Part shown: in pieces, positions 1-6,581 of the stretch
How the letters are laid out: every line of letters starts with the position of its first letter
How positions within the stretch are numbered: the first letter of the stretch is position 1
Source of the DNA: Comamonadaceae bacterium
Lineage (GTDB): Bacteria > Pseudomonadota > Gammaproteobacteria > Burkholderiales > Burkholderiaceae_C
Assembly: GCA_947463845.1 (NCBI GenBank)
Contig: CANHUM010000091.1
Span: 1 to 6,875, forward strand
Length of the DNA stretch: 6,875 bases
Reading direction: 5' to 3'
Position numbers and translations under genes: made by a program
Notes under the pieces: generated by a model
Seen by the model: the letters and a program-made list of their open reading frames with translations, nothing else
The model's database searches: none
Told to the model about the DNA's origin: nothing

Positions 1-198
1 GAAGAGCTGGTGAGCGAGTTGAAGAAAGACTACACAGTGGCCATCGTTACCCACAATATGCAGCAGGCGGCCAGGGTCTCGGACTTCACGGCCTATATGT
101 ATCTGGGCGAATTGATTGAATTTGGCGAGACCGAGCAGATTTTCATGAAGCCCGTCCGCCAGGAAACCGAAGACTACATTACCGGCCGTTTCGGCTGA
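1..198 (+). CDS. pstB: Phosphate ABC transporter ATP-binding protein PstB, C-terminal fragment
   Basis: The gene is cut by the window start; only the last 65 residues are present, read in frame from base 1. PstB is the cytoplasmic ATPase that drives the high-affinity PstSCAB phosphate importer. The visible part starts after the Walker B region. It contains the switch or H-loop histidine in [13 protein letters not shown] (fragment residue 18 is His), followed by the PstB-typical tail with [13 protein letters not shown] and an ending YITGRFG. These features separate PstB from other ABC ATPases. It lies 13 nt upstream of phoU, as expected for the last transporter gene of a pst-pho operon. Identity is strong from sequence and context; the Walker A and signature motifs cannot be checked because they lie outside the window. 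Confidence 0.96.
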   Translation, partial: EELVSELKKDYTVAIVTHNMQQAARVSDFTAYMYLGELIEFGETEQIFMKPVRQETEDYITGRFG

Positions 199-200
199 TC

Positions 201-205
201 AGGAG
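201..205 (+). promoter_or_regulatory. Ribosome binding site of phoU
   Basis: AGGAG lies 6 nt before the ATG at 212, in the 13-nt gap after the pstB stop. It is the clearest Shine-Dalgarno sequence in the pho cluster and fixes the phoU start. Confidence 0.8.
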
Positions 206-211
206 ACCCTC

Positions 212-910
212 ATGGACAAGCACATTTCAAGTCAATTCGACGCCGAACTCACTGGCGTTTCATCCCGCGTTCTCGAACTCGGTGGTTTGGTTGAATCTCA
301 AACACGTCAAGCTGTTTACGCCTTGGCGCAGTTCAGCTCTGAAGTGGCGGACCAGGTGGTGGCCACTGAAAAGCAAGTCAACTCCTTGGAGGTTGAAATT
401 GACGCGGAACTGGCATCCATCATCGCCCGTCGCCAGCCCACAGCCCGTGATCTGCGCTTGCTGATGGCCATTTCCAAAATCACCGGCAACCTCGAGCGTG
501 CGGGGGACGAGGCCGACCGCATCGCCCGCATGGTCAAGCTGATCCTGGAGCAGGGCAGCCCACGGAATTTGCCAGCCTCGGAGCTGCGGGTGGCGGCCGA
601 TCTGGCCACTGGTTTGCTGCGCAAAGCCCTGGATGCCTTTGCCCGTCTGGATGTGAGCACCGCGCTGGTCATCCTCAAAGAAGACGACTTGATCGATGCC
701 GAATTCAATGGTTTCATGCGCAAGCTGGTCACCTACATGATGGAAGATCCACGCACGATTTCGGCCAGTCTGGACCTGTTGTTTGTGGCCAAGGCCATCG
801 AGCGCATTGGCGATCACGCCAAGAACATCGCCGAGTTTGTGATCTATGTGGTCAAGGGTGCAGATGTGCGCCACACCGCCCTGACCGAGATTGAAAAAGC
901 GGTGCAATGA
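212..910 (+). CDS. phoU: Phosphate transport system regulatory protein PhoU
   Basis: This is a 232-residue cytoplasmic helical protein of the usual PhoU length. In the known family, PhoU links the Pst transporter to the PhoR kinase. It keeps the Pho regulon off when phosphate is plentiful and limits uptake through Pst. Two repeated three-helix PhoU domains are visible, each with the family's metal-binding acidic motif. The first is ERAGDEAD at residues 95-102 and the second is ERIGDHAKN at about 197-205. The N-terminus (MDKHISSQFDAEL) is typical. The start is supported by AGGAG 6 nt upstream. The stop overlaps the phoB start in an ATGA, which indicates translational coupling. Nothing looks truncated or unusual. 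Confidence 0.97.
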   Translation: MDKHISSQFDAELTGVSSRVLELGGLVESQTRQAVYALAQFSSEVADQVVATEKQVNSLEVEIDAELASIIARRQPTARDLRLLMAISKITGNLERAGDEADRIARMVKLILEQGSPRNLPASELRVAADLATGLLRKALDAFARLDVSTALVILKEDDLIDAEFNGFMRKLVTYMMEDPRTISASLDLLFVAKAIERIGDHAKNIAEFVIYVVKGADVRHTALTEIEKAVQ

Positions 911-1602
911 AATCTGTTCCTCGTATTTTGATTGTTGAAGACGAGGCATCCATTGCCGAGTTGATTGCTGTCAATTTGCGACACAACGGCTTTCAACCCA
1001 TTTGGGCCATCGATGCGGAAACTGCCCAGCGTGAGTTGGATGAAGTTTTGCCTGACGTGATTTTGTTGGACTGGATGTTGCCCGGAGAAAGCGGTTTGAC
1101 ATTGGCCAAACGCTGGCGATCAGCGTCTCGCAGCAAGGCGATTCCCATCCTGATGTTGACGGCACGTGGCGATGAGGCTGATCGTGTGGCTGGCCTGGAT
1201 GCCGGTGCCGACGACTACATCGTCAAACCTTTTTCGCCGCGTGAGCTTTTGGCCCGCATCCGGGCCGTGTTGCGTCGTCGTGTGCCAGAGGCTTCTGGTG
1301 GTTCAGTCAGGTTGGGTCAGTTGCTGCTGGACGCGGACACCCACCGAGTCAATCTTGGAGACAAGCCATTGAAAATCGGCCCAACCGAGTTCAAGCTCTT
1401 GCATTACCTGATGCGCCACCCTGAGCGTGTCCACAGCCGGGGCACATTGCTGGACAAGGTTTGGGGCGATCACGTTTACATTGAAGAGCGCACTGTCGAT
1501 GTGCATGTCAAGCGACTGCGCGACTCGTTGGGAGAAGCAGGTCACATGATCGAAACAGTGCGTGGGGCCGGTTACCGTTTCACCGCCAGTCCATCCGATT
1601 GA
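907..1602 (+). CDS. phoB: Phosphate regulon response regulator PhoB (OmpR/PhoB family)
   Basis: This 231-residue two-component response regulator is expected to bind Pho boxes and activate phosphate-starvation genes once phosphorylated by PhoR. The N-terminal receiver domain (about residues 5-122) has the acidic pair Glu11-Asp12, the phosphoacceptor Asp55 in LLDWMLPG, the switch residue Thr85 in MLTARGDE and Lys107 in VKPFSPREL. The C-terminal winged-helix DNA-binding domain (about 133-228) has GPTEFKLLHYLMRHPERVHSR, the recognition-helix segment RTVDVHVKRLR (195-205) and the end VRGAGYRF. The ATG overlaps the phoU stop by 4 nt and has no strong ribosome site of its own, so translation is probably coupled to phoU. 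PhoB rather than another OmpR-type regulator is supported by the position between phoU and phoR. Confidence 0.97.
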   Translation: MKSVPRILIVEDEASIAELIAVNLRHNGFQPIWAIDAETAQRELDEVLPDVILLDWMLPGESGLTLAKRWRSASRSKAIPILMLTARGDEADRVAGLDAGADDYIVKPFSPRELLARIRAVLRRRVPEASGGSVRLGQLLLDADTHRVNLGDKPLKIGPTEFKLLHYLMRHPERVHSRGTLLDKVWGDHVYIEERTVDVHVKRLRDSLGEAGHMIETVRGAGYRFTASPSD

Positions 1603-1615
1603 AATCCAGCGGTTT

Positions 1616-2953
1616 ATGGTTTTTCCAGTTTTTGAATTGCTTTTTTTAATGGGGTTGGCCGGCCTGCCTGGCTGGTATGTGGGAGGGGCTTTAGGCGCCG
1701 CGGTGGCCGCATTGTTGGCGGTTTGTATCTATGCCCTGGTCTTGGCATGGCGAGTTGACCGTTTTGATCGCTGGCTGAGTGCGCCCAGTTTGCGCTTGGA
1801 TCCGCCGTGGCAAGGCGTTTGGCGCGAAATGTCTTTGCGTGTTCAGCGCATGTTGAAACAGCAAGAAAAATTGGCGGCAGTCCATGAAAAAAGGCTGCAA
1901 GATTTTTTGCTGGCCATTCAGGCTTCACCGAATGGGGTCATTTTGCTCGACGGAGAAGCCCGGATTGAGTGGTGCAACGACACGGCAGCGGCGCATTTGG
2001 GGCTGGATGCTGTCAAGGACCGCATGCAGCACGTGGTCCATTTGGTCAGAGATCCGGTATTTGCCCGCTATTTTTCTCAGTCTGACCATGCTTCCGAGGC
2101 CGTGATTGAAGGACGCTCCAGTTCTGCGGTGAGTTCGCAGAAGTTGTCTGTCCAGTTGCATGCCTATGGCGAGGGCCGCTCATTGTTGTTGACGCGGGAC
2201 ATTACCGCTGTCGCTCAGGCCGAGGCCATGCGCCGTGATTTTGTGGCGAATGTCTCTCACGAAATCAGAACGCCCCTGACGGTCCTCAGTGGGTTTGTGG
2301 AAACTTTGCAAACACTCCCGCTCGATCAGCAGGAGCGTATACGTTATCTGGACTTGATGGCTGTGCAATCGCAGCGCATGCAGGATCTGGTCGCTGACTT
2401 GCTGACGCTTTCACAACTGGAGGGCAGCTTGCCTCCTGGCATGAGCCAGCAGGTTTTGTTGCCTGAACTCATGTCGCAGATTGAATCAGATGCACGCGCC
2501 TTGTCTTCTTTGATGGCCGGTCTTGATGCCACGCAAACGCAGGAAATCATTTTTGATCCATCGCCTGATTGGGCGTTGTTGGGGTCAAGAAGTGAGTTGC
2601 AAAGCGCCGTGTCCAACTTGGTCAGCAATGCTGTCCGTTACACGCCATTGGGTGGGAAAATTCATGCCCGTTGGTGGCGGCAATCTGACTCCTGCATCTT
2701 TGCTGTGACCGATACGGGTCCGGGTATCGCGCCTGAACATTTGCCCCGTTTGTCCGAGCGCTTTTATCGCGTTGATCGCAGTCGGTCGCGGGAGACTGGT
2801 GGAACGGGGCTTGGCTTGGCCATTACCAAGCATGTGGCGCAGCGACATGGTGGTGAATTGCGCATAGAGAGCCAAGTCGGGCAGGGCTCAACATTCATGC
2901 TGGTACTGCCGATGAGTCGATGTGTTGTGGCGAATGCCCCTGTCGAGGCCTGA
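1616..2953 (+). CDS. phoR: Phosphate regulon sensor histidine kinase PhoR
   Basis: The product is about 445 residues, close to the usual PhoR length. It is an inner-membrane kinase that autophosphorylates and transfers phosphate to PhoB when phosphate is limiting. Domains in order: two hydrophobic segments (about residues 4-20 and 24-44) with almost no periplasmic loop, as in PhoR; a charged linker; a PAS-like domain (about 95-200, with SPNGVILLD); a HisKA domain with phosphoacceptor His215 in FVANVSHEIRTPL; and a HATPase domain. The HATPase domain shows the N box NLVSNAVRYTP (Asn338), the G1 box DTGPGIAP (366-373), the F box ERFYRVDRSRSR and the G2 box GTGLGLAI. All catalytic boxes are intact. 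I chose the ATG at 1616 because the protein then begins right at the first membrane segment. An in-frame GTG at 1562 would add 18 residues and overlap phoB. Neither start has a clear Shine-Dalgarno sequence, so coupling to phoB is likely. Confidence 0.95.
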   Translation: MVFPVFELLFLMGLAGLPGWYVGGALGAAVAALLAVCIYALVLAWRVDRFDRWLSAPSLRLDPPWQGVWREMSLRVQRMLKQQEKLAAVHEKRLQDFLLAIQASPNGVILLDGEARIEWCNDTAAAHLGLDAVKDRMQHVVHLVRDPVFARYFSQSDHASEAVIEGRSSSAVSSQKLSVQLHAYGEGRSLLLTRDITAVAQAEAMRRDFVANVSHEIRTPLTVLSGFVETLQTLPLDQQERIRYLDLMAVQSQRMQDLVADLLTLSQLEGSLPPGMSQQVLLPELMSQIESDARALSSLMAGLDATQTQEIIFDPSPDWALLGSRSELQSAVSNLVSNAVRYTPLGGKIHARWWRQSDSCIFAVTDTGPGIAPEHLPRLSERFYRVDRSRSRETGGTGLGLAITKHVAQRHGGELRIESQVGQGSTFMLVLPMSRCVVANAPVEA

Positions 2954-2968
2954 GCTGCTGGTGCTCAG
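2950..2968. repeat. Small inverted repeat spanning the convergent stop codons of phoR and the MATE gene
   Basis: CTGAGC (2950-2955) pairs with GCTCAG (2963-2968) around a 7-nt loop. The left arm contains the phoR TGA and the right arm contains the MATE TGA on the opposite strand. There is no T-run on either side, so it is not a canonical intrinsic terminator. It could be a weak bidirectional 3' end structure, or chance. The two genes are separated by only 11 nt. Confidence 0.4.
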
Positions 2969-4335
2969 TGCACCTTTGCAGTGGGGTTTCGGCCAGAGAT
3001 GACCCGCCACAACAGGGCCCCAAACATCAGTGACACCGCGATCAGGGCCAGGCTGCTGCTGATCCAAAAGGCGTCAACCGAAGGGCGAGCCGCCCAGTTC
3101 ATCAGCCCGTTCAGGGCTGAGGTGTCGTAAGCCCACAGATAACCGCCATACAGACCCAGTCCCCATAAAAAAGCGGTGTAAATGAGCAAGGGCGCGATGG
3201 TGATGCGGTAGCAGCGCAGCAAAAATGCACAAACGGCCTGCACGGCATCGGCCACATGGTAAAGGGCGACCCAGCCCAGCCACACGGCGGCAGCCTGTGC
3301 CACCAAGGGGTCATTGGTGAAGGCGTGTGCAATGCGTTCACGGCCGAGCAGCAAGACAGAGGCACAAACCAGTGCGGCACTGATGGCCAAGCCTATGCCC
3401 ATGCTGGCGGCTTGCCTTGCACGGTCTGAGTCACCTGCGCCAAGCCAGAAGCCTGTGCGAGCGCTGCTGGCAATGCCCAGTGCGAGTGGCACCATGTAAA
3501 GCACGGCCGCCATGCTCGCGGCAATTTGATGGCTGGCCGATGCGACCGATCCCAGGCGCGCAATGAACAAAGCCATCAAGGTGAAGGAGGTCACTTCCAC
3601 CATGATGGAGAGTCCTGCAGGTATGCCCAATCGCAAATACTGTCTCAAAACTGGCCATTGGGCTTTTTCTGGACGTTGCCACAGCCGATAGGCGCGGTAG
3701 ATGTCTTGGGTTTTCAGCAGCCACAAGCCGATCAGCATCATGAGTGTGTTGACCACCAGGGTTGCCCAGGCACAGCCCACCACGCCCATGCCTTGCAGGT
3801 CGAACGCACCAAAGGTCCATACGACAGACAAGGGAATCTTCACAAGCAGGGCACCGGCTTGCAACCAAGTCACCAAGCGCGGATAGCCCAGACTCTGGTT
3901 GAGTGTGCTGTACATGCGAAAGAGCAAAGAGGGCACCAGCGCCAGAGCCAGTACGCGCAAATAGGCGCGAACATCGGGCCACAACTCGGCGGGCACCTGG
4001 GTCCAGGACAGCCAGGGGTCTGGAAACAACAAGCCCGCTATGCCGACGGCTGCTGCTGCCGCAGCGATGTAGAGAGACTGACGCACGGAACGACCCAACT
4101 CAGCGTGTCGATTGCCGCCGTGCAATTCTGCCCAAACGGGTAACAAGGCCTGCAGCATGCCGTTGAGCGCTACATAAATACTGATGTAAATGGATGAAGC
4201 CAAAGACATCACTGCCAGCGCGTGGGGGCTATGACGACCAGCAATGATGGTGTCAGCGACACCAAAGGACATGATGGCCAGTTGCCCCACCAAAACGGTA
4301 CCGGCATGGCGGCTGATGGTGCGTAATTCGGACAT
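2965..4335 (-). CDS. MATE family efflux transporter (NorM-like)
   Basis: This 456-residue inner-membrane protein has about twelve hydrophobic segments, the normal size and topology for the MATE family. These are Na+- or H+-coupled antiporters that export cationic drugs, dyes or metabolites. The N-half carries the family pattern GVADTIIAGRHSPHALAVMSLA (Asp28 in membrane segment 1). The C-half carries the matching pattern LGSVASASHQIAASMAAVLYMVPLALGIASSARTG followed by a loop resembling the NorM-type LGAGD repeat. Both six-helix halves are complete. The ATG at 4335 lies 3 nt after the stop of the upstream glycosyltransferase gene and has no obvious ribosome site, so it is probably translated by reinitiation from that gene. 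The substrate cannot be told from sequence; the family assignment is secure, the subfamily less so. Confidence 0.92.
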   Translation of the reverse strand: MSELRTISRHAGTVLVGQLAIMSFGVADTIIAGRHSPHALAVMSLASSIYISIYVALNGMLQALLPVWAELHGGNRHAELGRSVRQSLYIAAAAAAVGIAGLLFPDPWLSWTQVPAELWPDVRAYLRVLALALVPSLLFRMYSTLNQSLGYPRLVTWLQAGALLVKIPLSVVWTFGAFDLQGMGVVGCAWATLVVNTLMMLIGLWLLKTQDIYRAYRLWQRPEKAQWPVLRQYLRLGIPAGLSIMVEVTSFTLMALFIARLGSVASASHQIAASMAAVLYMVPLALGIASSARTGFWLGAGDSDRARQAASMGIGLAISAALVCASVLLLGRERIAHAFTNDPLVAQAAAVWLGWVALYHVADAVQAVCAFLLRCYRITIAPLLIYTAFLWGLGLYGGYLWAYDTSALNGLMNWAARPSVDAFWISSSLALIAVSLMFGALLWRVISGRNPTAKVH

Positions 4336-4338
4336 GGC

Positions 4339-6084
4339 TCAGTCGCCAGCTTGGGCGGCTGAGCTGGGGGGCTTGATGAGGGCGGTAGGGTGTGGACGAA
4401 AAATCAACAGGCTTTCGTTGCGATCCCCGAGCCGATGGGCTTTCGCGGTTTGGGTCCAACCCAAGGCGGCGATCTTTTCTTCCAGAAGTGGCAAATTTCG
4501 TGCGTCCATGACCAGCCAGGGGCAGTCTTGGCTGGGTGCTTGAGCGGCGGTCAGTCGAACTTTGGCATGGAACAAAAGCGCTGCGCCTTGTGCTTTGGTG
4601 ATGCCCGCGTATTGCAGGCATGCGGATGTCCCTGTGACCATCTGCAGTTTTTGAACCATGGGGCCGAAACTGCGGGCGTGGTTGAGCAAGGGCAGCCACA
4701 AGCTCATCAGCAGCAGCCAGCACAGCACAGCACCCGCAGCAGGCAGGACCATGCTTTTCCATATGGCGGATCGATGGCGGCCAATGCGCCACTTGACCAA
4801 CCAGGCCCATGCCAGCGTCGCCGTCAAGGCGATCGCGAAAGTCAGGACGGAAAATTCTGGTAAAAATCCGGGCGCGAGTTTGGCGACATTGGCTGCAGGC
4901 TTGGCTGGGAAGCCTGTTTGCATGGCGATCCAGATGACCCAAATGGTCAGCGCGCAAAAACTGAAAAACAAGAGTGTGAACCAGTCAATGAAAGCACTCA
5001 AGCTGCGTTTCAAAGTGGGCAATGCAAAGGCTGCCAAAGCGGCAATGCCGGGCAAGGCCAGCAAGAGAGCTGTGTCTGACATGCCGGTCAGCCAGGTGGT
5101 TGCCGTGGTGACCGTGATGAACCACAAAGGCAATGCCAAGTGAGGAAAGCGCCAGGCGCGTGACAGTTGAGAGCGCCACCGCCACAAAGACCATGCAGCC
5201 AAGGGCCATGCGGGCCATGTGAACCAGAGCATGAGTTTGGCCAAAGCATCCAGGTCCAACAGGGTGTGGTACTGGACACGCCAGCGCCACAGATCCAGGT
5301 AACCGGCTGTGGTCATACACAGCAGGCACATCAATGCCAGTAAGCTCAGATCCAGGATGCGCAGGCGAGCTTGTGCGGGGTCGCTTTGGCCAACCGCTTT
5401 CAAGATGGCGCCGCCCAGACCCAGCCACATTGCAACACTGGGTGCACCTGACAAGGTGAGGCCCAACATGCCCGCGCCGATGGCGATGCCGCTGTGCAAA
5501 CGCCATCTGGGCATGGTCGACAGTCCGGCAAAAATCAGGGAGGCAAAACACAACTGACTCAAAGCAGGCGTGGCTTCGTGTGCCAACCGGGCCAGGCCAA
5601 GGCAGGCCAGCAAGGCCAACAAGCCGCCGTCAGCCAGTGCGCGGGCATAGTCTGCAGGCTTGGCTTCGCCACCAAATGCAAAAGTCACAGGCTGGGCTGC
5701 GGGATGGCGCGCCAATGCATAAACGGCATACCAGGTGGCGGCCAGTGTCAAAGCCAGCATCGCCATGAACGGTAGCCGGGCATAAACATCTTCCCAGCCG
5801 GAGGGCGCCCAATTCAATAAAACCGCACCCAGCCAGTACGGGAGCAACGCCAATTGGGGATCGTGTTGTCCTAACAGGGTGGGTCGGAACCAATTGGCAA
5901 CCTCACCCACAGCCGGTTGTGCCAGTTGCAGCATGAAACCCAGGGCTTCCAGGTCTTGGGATTTCCAAGGCTCACGCCCCCAAAAACCCGGCAATACGTA
6001 GGCCGTACACAACAGCAGCAAGGCCAGTCGAGGCAGTCGCCGAACAGCACTTTGAGCAACGATGGCAGGAGTGGTAGGGTTCAC
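4339..6084 (-). CDS. GT-C type membrane glycosyltransferase, ArnT/PMT-like
   Basis: This is a 581-residue polytopic inner-membrane protein (about 12 hydrophobic segments) with a soluble C-terminal region, about residues 476-581. GT-C enzymes of this kind use polyprenyl-phosphate sugars and act on the periplasmic side; ArnT adds aminoarabinose to lipid A. The family look comes from the first periplasmic loop: GREPWKSQDLEALGFMLQLA right after membrane segment 1, with the acidic pair Asp44/Glu46 where ArnT/PMT proteins have their catalytic DE, then WFRPTLLG, LPYWLGAVL and ARLPFMAML. I chose the GTG at 6084. A longer frame reaches a TTG at 6177, but that lies only 7 nt past the rpmE2 terminator, upstream of the likely promoter, and adds a polar, unfamily-like leader. 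The GTG lacks a clear ribosome site, so the start is uncertain. The acceptor and sugar are unknown. It forms a unit with the downstream MATE gene. Confidence 0.78.
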   Translation of the reverse strand: MNPTTPAIVAQSAVRRLPRLALLLLCTAYVLPGFWGREPWKSQDLEALGFMLQLAQPAVGEVANWFRPTLLGQHDPQLALLPYWLGAVLLNWAPSGWEDVYARLPFMAMLALTLAATWYAVYALARHPAAQPVTFAFGGEAKPADYARALADGGLLALLACLGLARLAHEATPALSQLCFASLIFAGLSTMPRWRLHSGIAIGAGMLGLTLSGAPSVAMWLGLGGAILKAVGQSDPAQARLRILDLSLLALMCLLCMTTAGYLDLWRWRVQYHTLLDLDALAKLMLWFTWPAWPLAAWSLWRWRSQLSRAWRFPHLALPLWFITVTTATTWLTGMSDTALLLALPGIAALAAFALPTLKRSLSAFIDWFTLLFFSFCALTIWVIWIAMQTGFPAKPAANVAKLAPGFLPEFSVLTFAIALTATLAWAWLVKWRIGRHRSAIWKSMVLPAAGAVLCWLLLMSLWLPLLNHARSFGPMVQKLQMVTGTSACLQYAGITKAQGAALLFHAKVRLTAAQAPSQDCPWLVMDARNLPLLEEKIAALGWTQTAKAHRLGDRNESLLIFRPHPTALIKPPSSAAQAGD

Positions 6085-6130
6085 AATCGAGGCAGCAGTC
6101 GGGTGGATCGGGTCAGTGGGTGATCGGGTT

Positions 6131-6136
6131 ATTTTA
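6131..6136 (-). promoter_or_regulatory. Possible -10 box for the glycosyltransferase-MATE unit
   Basis: Read on the minus strand, TAAAAT sits in a locally AT-rich patch (about 6131-6146) of an otherwise GC-rich gap between the rpmE2 terminator and the glycosyltransferase. It lies about 46 nt upstream of the GTG at 6084, leaving a leader of about 40 nt. No good -35 hexamer is seen at 16-18 nt, so this is a weak prediction. It fits the need for a promoter after a strong terminator. Confidence 0.35.
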
Positions 6137-6183
6137 GAAAATGAATGGGTGAGATCACGAGGTGCAAAGGCACACAACCATGC

Positions 6184-6217
6184 AAAAAGGGCAGGCCGGT
6201 TGCCCGGCCTGCCCTTT
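6184..6217 (-). terminator. Rho-independent terminator of rpmE2
   Basis: A perfect 14-bp GC-rich stem (arms 6186-6199 and 6204-6217) closes a 4-nt loop. On the minus strand it is followed by a run of five T (6188-6184, partly paired with the A-run at the base of the stem). It starts about 20 nt after the rpmE2 stop. On the plus strand the hairpin is not followed by T, so it acts mainly in the rho-rpmE2 direction. Confidence 0.93.
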
Positions 6218-6237
6218 GGGAGACACCACAGGGTGAA

Positions 6238-6498
6238 TTACTTGGCGACAGTGGTCTTGCCGAAGCGGTTGCGGAATTTCTCTACGCGACCACCCATGTT
6301 GTCAACCGACTTTTGAGTGCCCGTATAGAAGGGGTGCGACTCGCTGGTGGTATCCAGCTTGTAAAGAGGCAGCTCGCGGCCGTCTTCCATGGTGATCATT
6401 TCCTTGGTGTTGGCGCATGAGCGGGTCACGAACTTGAAACCATTGGACATGTCCTGGAAGCAAATTTCACGGTAGTTGGGGTGAATGCCGTCTTTCAT
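6238..6498 (-). CDS. rpmE2: Large ribosomal subunit protein bL31, type B
   Basis: This 86-residue protein of the 50S ribosomal subunit helps bridge the two subunits. It begins [16 protein letters not shown] and carries the type-B hallmark segment [27 protein letters not shown] near the C-terminus. It has only two cysteines (Cys13 and Cys28) and lacks the CxxC zinc-binding pairs of type-A L31, so it is the zinc-independent form. In other bacteria that form replaces the zinc-binding paralogue under zinc shortage, but here it may be the only one. The start at 6498 is fixed by the conserved N-terminus and by AAGGA 7 nt upstream; an in-frame extension to 6582 is not family sequence. It follows rho after 83 nt and ends just before a strong terminator. 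Confidence 0.97.
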   Translation of the reverse strand: MKDGIHPNYREICFQDMSNGFKFVTRSCANTKEMITMEDGRELPLYKLDTTSESHPFYTGTQKSVDNMGGRVEKFRNRFGKTTVAK

Positions 6499-6505
6499 GG
6501 GGTAA

Positions 6506-6510
6506 TCCTT
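6506..6510 (-). promoter_or_regulatory. Ribosome binding site of rpmE2
   Basis: On the minus strand, AAGGA inside an A-rich stretch lies 7 nt before the ATG at 6498. It supports the short, family-conserved start over the longer open frame. Confidence 0.8.
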
Positions 6511-6529
6511 TTTTTCAGTACGGTAGCCA

Positions 6530-6571
6530 CTCAGCAGCCTATCTGAGAGCACTTTCCGCAAAACCTGCTGA
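6530..6571 (-). promoter_or_regulatory. rpmE2 leader with competing inverted repeats
   Basis: Two overlapping inverted repeats share one segment. The outer one pairs 6531-6537 with 6565-6571 (7 bp, TCAGCAG/CTGCTGA, 27-nt loop). The inner one pairs 6530-6534 with 6543-6547 (5 bp, CTCAG/CTGAG, 8-nt loop). They cannot form together. Ribosomal protein L31 leaders with autoregulatory structure are known in several bacterial groups; whether this one works that way is inference. Confidence 0.35.
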
Positions 6572-6576
6572 TTATA
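6571..6576 (-). promoter_or_regulatory. Possible -10 box of an rpmE2 promoter
   Basis: On the minus strand a perfect TATAAT lies 5 nt after the rho stop codon. The region 17 nt upstream, inside the end of rho, holds only a weak -35 match (ATGCGA). If used, transcription would start near 6563 and give an rpmE2 leader of about 65 nt, independent of rho. Confidence 0.4.
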
Positions 6577-6581
6577 GGGCA

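Noticed and set aside
260..949. A 229-codon open frame on the minus strand opposite phoU
   Set aside because: It mirrors the codon pattern of a well-supported phoU and extends into phoB, its sequence (rich in His, Gln and Gly) resembles no family I know, and it has no ribosome site. It is a shadow frame.
907..1602. A Pho box or internal promoter before phoB
   Set aside because: No TGTCA-type repeated Pho box is seen upstream of phoB, and the ATGA overlap with phoU indicates co-transcription.
3526..4143. A 205-codon plus-strand open frame opposite the MATE gene
   Set aside because: The MATE frame is fully convincing on the other strand. The plus-strand product is low-complexity in His and Gln, as expected for an antisense shadow of a hydrophobic protein.
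4253..4957. A 234-codon minus-strand frame overlapping the glycosyltransferase and MATE genes in another frame
   Set aside because: The composition (Arg, His, Pro rich) is typical of an out-of-frame reading in GC-rich DNA, and it crosses the boundary of two good genes.
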